NCBI GenBank assembly: GCA_948474755.1
Contig: CAOLHI010000487.1
Span: 1 to 64,000, forward strand
Length of the DNA stretch: 64,000 nucleotides
Reading direction: 5' to 3'
DNA from: Ctenosaura bakeri
Lineage: Eukaryota; Chordata; Lepidosauria; Squamata; Iguanidae
Shown here: positions 52,901-61,900 of the stretch, piece after piece
Position numbering within the stretch: the stretch's first letter is position 1
How the letters are laid out: each line of letters starts with the position of its first letter
Notes under the pieces: generated by a model
Told to the model about the DNA's origin: nothing
The model's database searches: none
Seen by the model: the letters and a program-made list of their open reading frames with translations, nothing else
Position numbers and translations under genes: made by a program

Positions 52901-55900
52901 CAACAGCAATCCATCCAGCTATTTTCCTTTAGCTGAATGTGCTGCAGGGGCATCTTCCACATTCCAAGGACCTCTGGAGGTCTGTGCTGGTGCTTATTGC
53001 AGCCCTTCCAGCTAAAGGAAAATAGCTGGATGCATCGCTCTGATCCCCTTGCACTCTGAAAACGTAGAAATGGCTGTGCTGGCAGAGCTGTATGGCTTAC
53101 AAGGTGGGTTTGGAGGGGGTGGCTTTTGGAGATGTAGCTACCTGCCACATGTCTCCCAGTGAAGGCTCTTGGCCAGTGTCTCATTGTGCTGATATTACTT
53201 TGGCCAATATCCCTCTGCCTCTCTGTGTGCCAGTTTTGTTTCAGGAGGGTTTTCTTTTTTAAAAGTATTAGTACTGGTTGGTTGTATAGCACAAAAACAA
53301 AGTAAAAGTATCCCCAAGCCCCAAATTTGATGCAACATCTGCTTTTATGATAAGTTTTTTCTTCAATACTTGAGTACCTGATTTAACCAGTTATGTACAT
53401 ACTGTGCATGATGTGAAGAGATTTACTGAGATTAGGCAATTACTTTGGGGGCATTTTTCAGCTTGTGGGTTGCGAAAGAGCTCCAGCACAACCCCTTGCA
53501 GATTTCAAACAAGAGGCTCAATTTTTAAAAAAAATGATAGCTACAGTTTCCGCTAGTGTTCACTTGGGGCAATGCTACACCATGACAGAGCATGGTTTTG
53601 GAAAGTTGCAAGGAGGGAGGAGAATGGTAACCTTCACTGGCACATGTCAAAATAGGCATGGGGGAAAGGTGGCTGTAAATAGCACCATGAAACAGCATTG
53701 TAAAAAAGAAAGAGAGCAGCTAATGCCACCACATAAACCCTACTTTTGAAAGCCATGTTGAGTTTTTACCCCACCCTCTAGGGAAAAAAAAAGATCTCTC
53801 ATGAATTCTCTCCAAATTCTTTATCTCTAAACTTGGGAGCAAGGGTGAAGGGGACAATTTTCAGCTCAGCACTCATTTCAAGTCACTTTCATTTAAAAAT
53901 TATAACCCTGTTACTTACAAGGAAAATCCTGACTCGCTCCATCTCTTTTTCATAGTATTCCTCCACTGTTAGGTCATCAAAATTCTTAGAAAGAGATAAA
54001 AACCCACATGAGTCCTGGCTGCGCTTGGTGTGTTCCAGCCTGCAGAAGGAATATTTCTCTAGTAAGATAAAGAATAAGTCACTTGGAGTAATGGTAAAGA
54101 GAGAAGGAGCTTTCTTGTGTACTGTTTCATTGTGACAAGTACTCAGTGGTATATAGACTTGCGGTGGGAATCATGTGATTCTCCAAATGTTGTTGGACTG
54201 CAACTCCTCACGTTTCCCATCATTGGCTATGCTAGGTAGCATGGATGGGAACTGCAGTCCAACAACACTGCTGCTTGATTCCCAGCCCAGTGTAAAAGTT
54301 GCAGCCTTCCACAGCATCAAGCCAAATCTTGAACAAGCAGCTTCAAAGTGTTATGGTGGTTAGTCTATTATCCCTTTGCTCAGCAAATTACTACAGACTA
54401 ATAGTACAGGTTGACTGGTTGATTTTTCTTGAATGTGAACTCAGAAGTTCACCGAAGTACAAAGATGATTGTTAGATACCCAGAGCATGAGAAGGACAGC
54501 TCCTTTCACATCTGTGAAGGAGAAAGGCAGCTCCTTCTGCTTCCACCAGTGCAAGGGATGAGAGAGAGATAGCTTGAGACAGATGGAGCCCAGTGCTGGC
54601 TGATGGCATCTTCGTGGTACATGTGGAGGAGCAGGGAAAGAGGTGCATCTCAGTACATCTTTGGGGTCCTGGCCTGAAATATTGGACCTGTTACTTTGTA
54701 GAATGTCTGCTCTTATATGCCCCATTTTCATATTTTTAAATGAAAACAAGATAGCAGTACTGTCTTCTCTAAAGAAGAGAACTTGAGTAGTGCCATCCAA
54801 GAACTATCTACTATTGGGGGAAGTAGGATATTTGTGCAAAAGAAAAACATGCATATATGTCCTGCCTCCTGCTGAGATTCAGAAAAGTGGAAATTCAGGA
54901 ACATATTTTTATGTGTATTATATCCAGAGGGTGTGGAAATTATTTCTGGCTAAAGAATGGTGAGAGCTATAATCCCCAAAAGGAGTTTCTGGTTGCTCTA
55001 ATTATACCTTATTATTAGAAGGCTGATAGTAGATTGCTTGAGCAGTTGGTAGGAAAAAAAATCTTCATATTTCTTAGAATTTCTTTATTCCGTATTAAAC
55101 AGCTAGTGTGGAAGCACTTTTGTACTATGGACTGTAATTCCTCTAAGCAGCTCAAAATCAAATTCCCAATGGAATTGGTCAGTGATTGTGGGAGTTAAAG
55201 TAACATCATCTAGAAGGCTAAAGATTTCTCATCCTGTTGAGCTGTTTTCATTTGTTCAGACCTGCAATAATATTGCCCCTAATGTTAAGCATACTTTTAC
55301 TCCTTTCACTCTAAAATTTGTGACTACCATTGCCTTCCCTAATTAATCTAAGTTCTAGTTAGATGGTAAACATCTACATCAGAGATGGGAATCGTAAAAA
55401 CCTCCAGATGTTACTGGACTTCAAATTCTATCTAGTCAACATACCCAGTGGTGAGGGATGGTGGGAGTTGCAGCTGAACAGTATCTAGAGGGCCATGCAG
55501 GTGTCACTCCTCATGTAAACTAAACCAAGTTTTAACCTGAAATCAGCCTCACTCAAATATATCTAGCTTATTGTTTCAAATTATCTTTGTGAGCCAGATG
55601 TCTCTATCTTACTAGCATGTAAGGCAAGGGCAGAGAACTCTGTCAGACTGTACTTACCAGGGGTCATGATCTGGCTCCCAGCCCTCCAGTTCTATCAAGC
55701 AAAAGAAACACTTCACCACATCAGGTTCATTAGTGTTTGGACAATGGATGAAGCCAGCACTGGCCATCTGCATGGGAAGAGGAAACCACAATCTGAAGAC
55801 GTAGGCAGGATAGATCTGTTGGGTTCCATGGGAAAATCCAGCCTTTTTCTAACATTAAGTACTATTTGACCCATTTACTTTACTCATATCCTGTAAATCT

Positions 55901-58900
55901 GCCAATCTACAGACTTACAATATTTTAACATTTCTCCCCCATTTTGAAAATAAGACTAAGGTCATTTCCACACGGTGTCACTGTCCCACGATGAGGATGC
56001 ATTGGTGCTGGTCCTCAAGTCATGCTTTTGCATGACATTGTCATGGTCCCACTGCCAGTGCATCCCCACCTGTCATGATCGCAGGATATTCTATTATCGG
56101 AAAAAATCCAGTAGTGGCTCCCGATCACATGACACTCCTGTCAACCCACAGCTGTGCAGAAACAGCAGAAGCATGGTCTATGTGCTTCCTTCCCCAGTGC
56201 AGCATGGGAAATGGCTGGCTGCAGTGTGGAAGGAAGGAGCATGTCCCTAGCACTAGCCTTTCGCAGGCAGCTGGCTGGGTTTGGAGGAGAACTTTTGGGT
56301 TGTGCTGCCATCCCAGTAGTGGTGCTGACGGGATTGCGACGGGATGACAATGGGAAACAGTAAGGTGTGGAAAGGGCCAAAAAAACCTAAGATACATTTG
56401 TATTTCTGCAAGTCAAATGCAATATAGAAATATTTTAAAGCTCAGCAGTAATCTTAATATTAAAAATTATCCTCTTTGCTTGTTAATTCTCTTCTCTGTG
56501 AGTTCTGCTTAGCTTCATCATATAAACTTGCCCTGTTGACAGGATCTGAAATATGAGTTCTCAGCTTTTGGCTTGCAAAGTTTACAAGGTTAAATTAAGT
56601 CTTGCTTTGAACCAAACAGCTGTTGGTAAGATTTATTCTACTTAGCTTGCAAGACGATTGTATTTGTTTAACCTTGCATATTCAGTTTTTGCAGAACTTC
56701 CCCTAATTACAACTAATGTTGCTTAAGGAGACTCAGTGAAGGAAAGGTAGACCAGAGCAGAAGCAGGAGAGCAAAACATGGAAGCAGACAAGTGAAAAGG
56801 CAACCCATCCAAGGCTGCACAAAGCAGATTTCTTCCCAAACAGAAGGATTTCTCATTTCTGCTTCCTTTCTTCTGGCTACACACCTATTTGCTTGGGAGG
56901 GTCTTCCAAGAGAGGGGAAAATCTGATTGATTGGCTGATAAGAACAGTCTGATTTCATTCTCCTGCCTGTTCCCTCCCCACTTAAGTAAAGTATGGTGGG
57001 AACCATGTAGTTCCCCAGATGGTGCTGTGCTGCAACTCCCATGAGCCCTAGCTAGCATAGCCAGTTATGAGGAAGGTTGGGAGTTGCAGTTGAACAACAT
57101 CTGGAGGGATACATGATTCCCACCCATAAGACTTAAAATTGCCACTCACTCTTATGATTATTATTCATTCATTCATATCCTACGTTTTCCCAAGTACTTA
57201 AGGCAACTTAACAAAAATACAGTTAAAAGAGCCTACAAATACATAAGTGAAACATATAAAAAGTTATTATGAAAAAAAACTACCAAAGAATCAAAACTAT
57301 TTAACCTAAATCCATTAAGACAAAAAAAAAAATCCATGACAAAACTGTACGCTATTTGAACGTTTTCTTAGGAGATTCCTTGTGCCATTAACTGCAGCAG
57401 CCTTCCTGAGCTTTCAGGGGTAACAAAATAAAAGAGTACCCTTTATAGCATCTGCTTATCATACAGTTTTGTTTAAGAGTACATATGGGGATCTTGAGTG
57501 GTGTTTTCACATTGGATGTGTTTTAGTATTTGAACTTGTCTTGTGCTCCAGTTTGATTTTAATTTTGTTTCACTGTGAGTCACCTTGAGTGCCATTTTTG
57601 GGAGAAAAACAGGACATAAAACCAATTGGAAATAAGATAACAGCAACTATAACTGTGGCTAGAAGATATGAGAATTGTAAATAACTAGAAGACAGAAGCC
57701 CAGGATTTGGGGTAGGAAGAAGTATTGTGTCCTTCTGCAACAGGAAAACTTTAAAAAGAATAGTATACTGAAATAAAGTTTTCCTACAGAGAATTTAGTA
57801 GACTTTAAGTAGTCTTGTTCAAGAACATACACTTCTAAAGGAAGACACATTAAAGCATTATCTATATGCACACTTAAGCTGCTTTAAACTCACTAGCACT
57901 TACTTTAAATAAGCTTCCATAGCCTCCAAGTTTGTGTCTTACTTATTTTTTTAAATAAGTCACTAGAGTACATTGGCAGACTTACATTTTCAGGAGTACA
58001 TTTGGAGTTCTCCTTAAAAGGCCACTGCATGAAAGTTTTCAAGCGATTTTCATACTCATACATATCCCTAAACTCAAAGAGGCTGTTGGAACTTGCATGG
58101 ATATCTTTCAGGATCGCTTCCATTTAAGAAGTTGGTTTAGTGACCTTCTTTCCCCACTCTGATACTCTTGCCTGGCTTATCGCTTTGTATTTGAGTCATT
58201 TTGTTAGCTTTCTCCATTGGTTACACCTGGAAACATCGGTTAAAAATTAATTGCCTGCAACTGTCAGAAATGAAAGACCTGTGGTAAAACATTCTCCCTT
58301 GCTCTGGTACAGTCTTTGCTGTTATCCTTAAATAAATGTTCTGAGAATGAGTTGTGTAAAAAGTATAGTTCAGTTGCTGCACTGTAACTGTTAAGCTACT
58401 GAGATATTGTTTCATACCTGTATTTGTCAACCCATGGCTTTTGGGTCTCTACTGAAGGGAACAATGGATCTCAGTGTAATTTCTCTAAGAAAAACTCCAG
58501 TGTATTTATCTTGAGGATGGCAGGGCTGTCTTATCTATTAGGCACTTTAGGCATAGTGCCTAGATAAGATGTTACAACCTATGAAAACAGGATTTTAGGG
58601 CCAATTGGTACATCCAGGTGAGGTGGGGAGTCAAATACAAGAGTGCCTAGGGCCTATGAAAACCTTAATAGGACCCTGGATGTTTGCCAGTTCTTATGCA
58701 AAAGAAAATTCTACTTTGGTCAATAGTGGTTTACTCTTAAGGAAATGTTTTTGCTTTTATTTTTATTTTTATTTTTGCATTGCTTTCAGGCTGGCCAAAT
58801 CATTTTGGTTTGGAAATATGTTACACTCTGTTTGTACTTCAGGGACTCTATAAGGTAATTCTATGCAAGTTTTCTCAGGAGTAAGCCCCATTGAGTTTAA

Positions 58901-61900
58901 TGGGATTTCCATGCATGCAAGAATGTGTATGAGACTGCAGGCTTCCATCTTAAAAGTCAGCTCCTGTGAGCTTAGTGATGTTTACTCCCAGCGTGATCTG
59001 TGTAGCCTATAAATCCTCATATTGTACAAGAATGTCAGGCATAACCCAAAGCAAAGGAAGTTTCTTTTATAGTTTAGTACTGGAGGAAATTCAATGGGTT
59101 CTGCATCTCTTACTCCTCCATATTACACTGCATTGACCTAGGCGCTACAGATGGGATAAATGTGTGTTTGATTGTTCTGTAAACACAGAAACATTGTCTT
59201 GGCACAATTCAAACTAAGGTCACATACTTTTTCTGGAGCTAATACACTGGTTAAGACTGAGAGTTATAACCCAAACGTAACCTTTTCAAGCTCTGAACTT
59301 GCTTCTTTCAGAAAGCCTCCCATCTTACCTTAACCTACAAAACACACATGAAAACAAGAAAAGAAAAGGCTGTCTTTTCTGTCTCTGTACACCAATATAT
59401 GGGATGAGCATAGATTCTGAACCACAGTCAGCAGACACTGAATGGATCTGTTCACTTGCCAGTGCGGGTGCAGTTCCTATTTAAGCATCTGATTTAGATA
59501 ATAATCAAATATTTGTACATGCATGCATATATAAATGTGTGCGCACACACACACACACACATTCTCAGAGAGGCTTGCATTCTGTGTAAAAGATGCCCCT
59601 GAATGGTTTGAGATTTCATTATTGTTGGAAGAAACATGGTTTGAGGGAGTCTTGGGAATTAGAGTCACAAAAAACACCCTAGAAGCTGCATATGTCCCCA
59701 GGACTATGCTTTACTTGTCACCATACTAGCGGAAGGCCTATTGCAGTAGTGGTTGCATATTTTCAGAGTGCAAAGGTGGTATCTGATACAGTTTTCATTA
59801 TGCAAGTGGTTGTGCAACACAGCTTATGTGTAGCTGCTTTACGGAGCTACTTTGCACATCATTTGCTCAGAGGTATAATCCACTGCAATTGTGATAGTAT
59901 CAGTTTTCATCCTGCAAGTTGAATGTAGGTCTACGTTTTCAGGTTTTTGCCCAGGTACCGTATAGGGAAATACACTGTATGTGCTTATGTTGCTTCTGGG
60001 TTTTCATTCTCTAAATCACTGCATAGTTTCCCACTGAAGAACATCTTAAGACCAAAATGTGTTTGGAGTACTAGAGTTTGTATGTGTCTGTGCCTTGTTA
60101 AGAGAGCCAGCATGGTTTGAGTGCTGGAGACAAGAGTTATATTTCCTGCTCAGCCATAGTAATCCACTGGGTGACCTTGGGTGCATCACACACTCTCAGC
60201 CTCAGAAAACCCCACAATAGGTTTGCCTAAGGGTCCCCATAAGTCAGGAATGACTTGAAGACACTCAGCAACAACATACCTTGCTAATTCAGTGGACTAG
60301 TTATTTTCTGGTTAGTCACTTCAGAATTAATGTCAGTCCCTTTTACTGCTGTTTACCTTAAAGTAAAGACTGTAGAAATTTGGATAGCCTTTTACATAAC
60401 TTTATATAAACTCCCGCCTCTCCAATCTTACTTCAGCTGGATACTTTCTAGGAGACATCAGACAGACCACTGTACTTCAGCCTTAAACTCTAGCGTACCA
60501 AATGGAGATGATAATACAGATGTACTTCAGAAAGCTTTTGTGAAGAGTTCTTAAGAAAACATACATGTTATGTAAAGCCTGAGGATAGATAAATATGTAT
60601 GGGACAAAGTTTCTTATTCCTTTTGGTTACTAAGAGGCAAAATTCAATCGGTGAACATGAAGCTTTTTCCAGCATGGCCAGGCAGTGATGTGAAAATGAT
60701 GGGTACCTGCTGAACCGTGCAATTAAGGAATAGTGTCTAGATTTGCTTCGCTCCCTCCCTCTCATTCCTTTTGTGTTGTACTTGTTAGGATCTGTGACAG
60801 AGTCAGGGGAGTAGCTATCCTGAGTGGTAGAAGCCACCCAGCAACAGGTTGCCAGCCACTCCAGAGAGAAACCCAGCCCCTTTGTGTAAAGGAGGCGTTG
60901 GAGGCCTCAGAAAAAAATACATAAATAGTAGGCACTGAATTGGAAGGAGTCAGACTTCTAGAAGAGGGGTTGAGAGTCAGTTTTTTAGCCAGAGAGTTTC
61001 TCAGTCAGTCCGAGGGGGGTTGAATGAGAAAGGTGTTTTCTCAAAGAAAGTCTCACAAGAGGAGCAGAAGAGAAATCAACCTACTATTGAATTTGGTCAG
61101 AGAGAGTGACCTCAATTTGAGAACAGAGTTTTTGCCAAAAAGGGTAGCCAGAGGCCTCTGTGTGTGTGAGAGAGAGACACCTGTGCCTTTATGCTATTGT
61201 AAAGATATAAGAAACTGTTTAAATGCGTTCTGAAGATCTGTTTGAACTTGGACATACATACTGATACTTTATTCTGATTGCTGCTTTAATAAAGATTATA
61301 ATATGTTTTTATAAAATTTGGACTCAATGGAATGATTCTCAGTAGTTATAACAAAGCAGAACCACACTGCCATAAATTCCTTAGGGGTTCTAAATAATAA
61401 TGGAAAGGCCTTACCCTTTTTACATGAAGGTGGTGTTTTTAGGGAAGGCCAGTGCTGTATAAAGTGGCAAGGCATTCTAGCAAACTGGGAGAGGGCAAGC
61501 TGCCATACCAGTCAGTGAGGAGAAAAAGCAGGCCTTGTCACAGGCCATTTCCGCACGAGCCTGTTATAGCGCGATGATTCCACTTTCACATCCTCTGGAA
61601 TCCTGGGGTTTGCAGTTTCGGGAGGGGCCATCCGGCCCCTCCCGAAACTGCAAACCCCAGGATTCCAGAGGATGTTGAAAGTGAAATCATCGCGCTATAA
61701 CAGGCTCGTGCGGAAATGGCCACAGTATCTAAACTTGAAAGTAGGAGACTGCTTTACTACTAATAGTTGTAAGCTGGTTTGGAAGCTTATTCAATCTGAA
61801 GAGCAAAGTGAAATTGCTGCAAATCAGTAAACACCTTATCTGCTGTTTTCAAATTATTATGCAGTTGATAATGGGTCGTACCTTTGTTTATTAAAAATTC

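Noticed and set aside
53465..53749. 94-codon + strand open frame in the survivin-like gene's third intron
   Set aside because: It has no recognisable motif, no splice logic and no family resemblance.
56075..56397. Overlapping open frames of about 90 codons on both strands
   Set aside because: They fall in the GC-rich MITE-like element at 55960-56378 inside a survivin-like intron and match no family.
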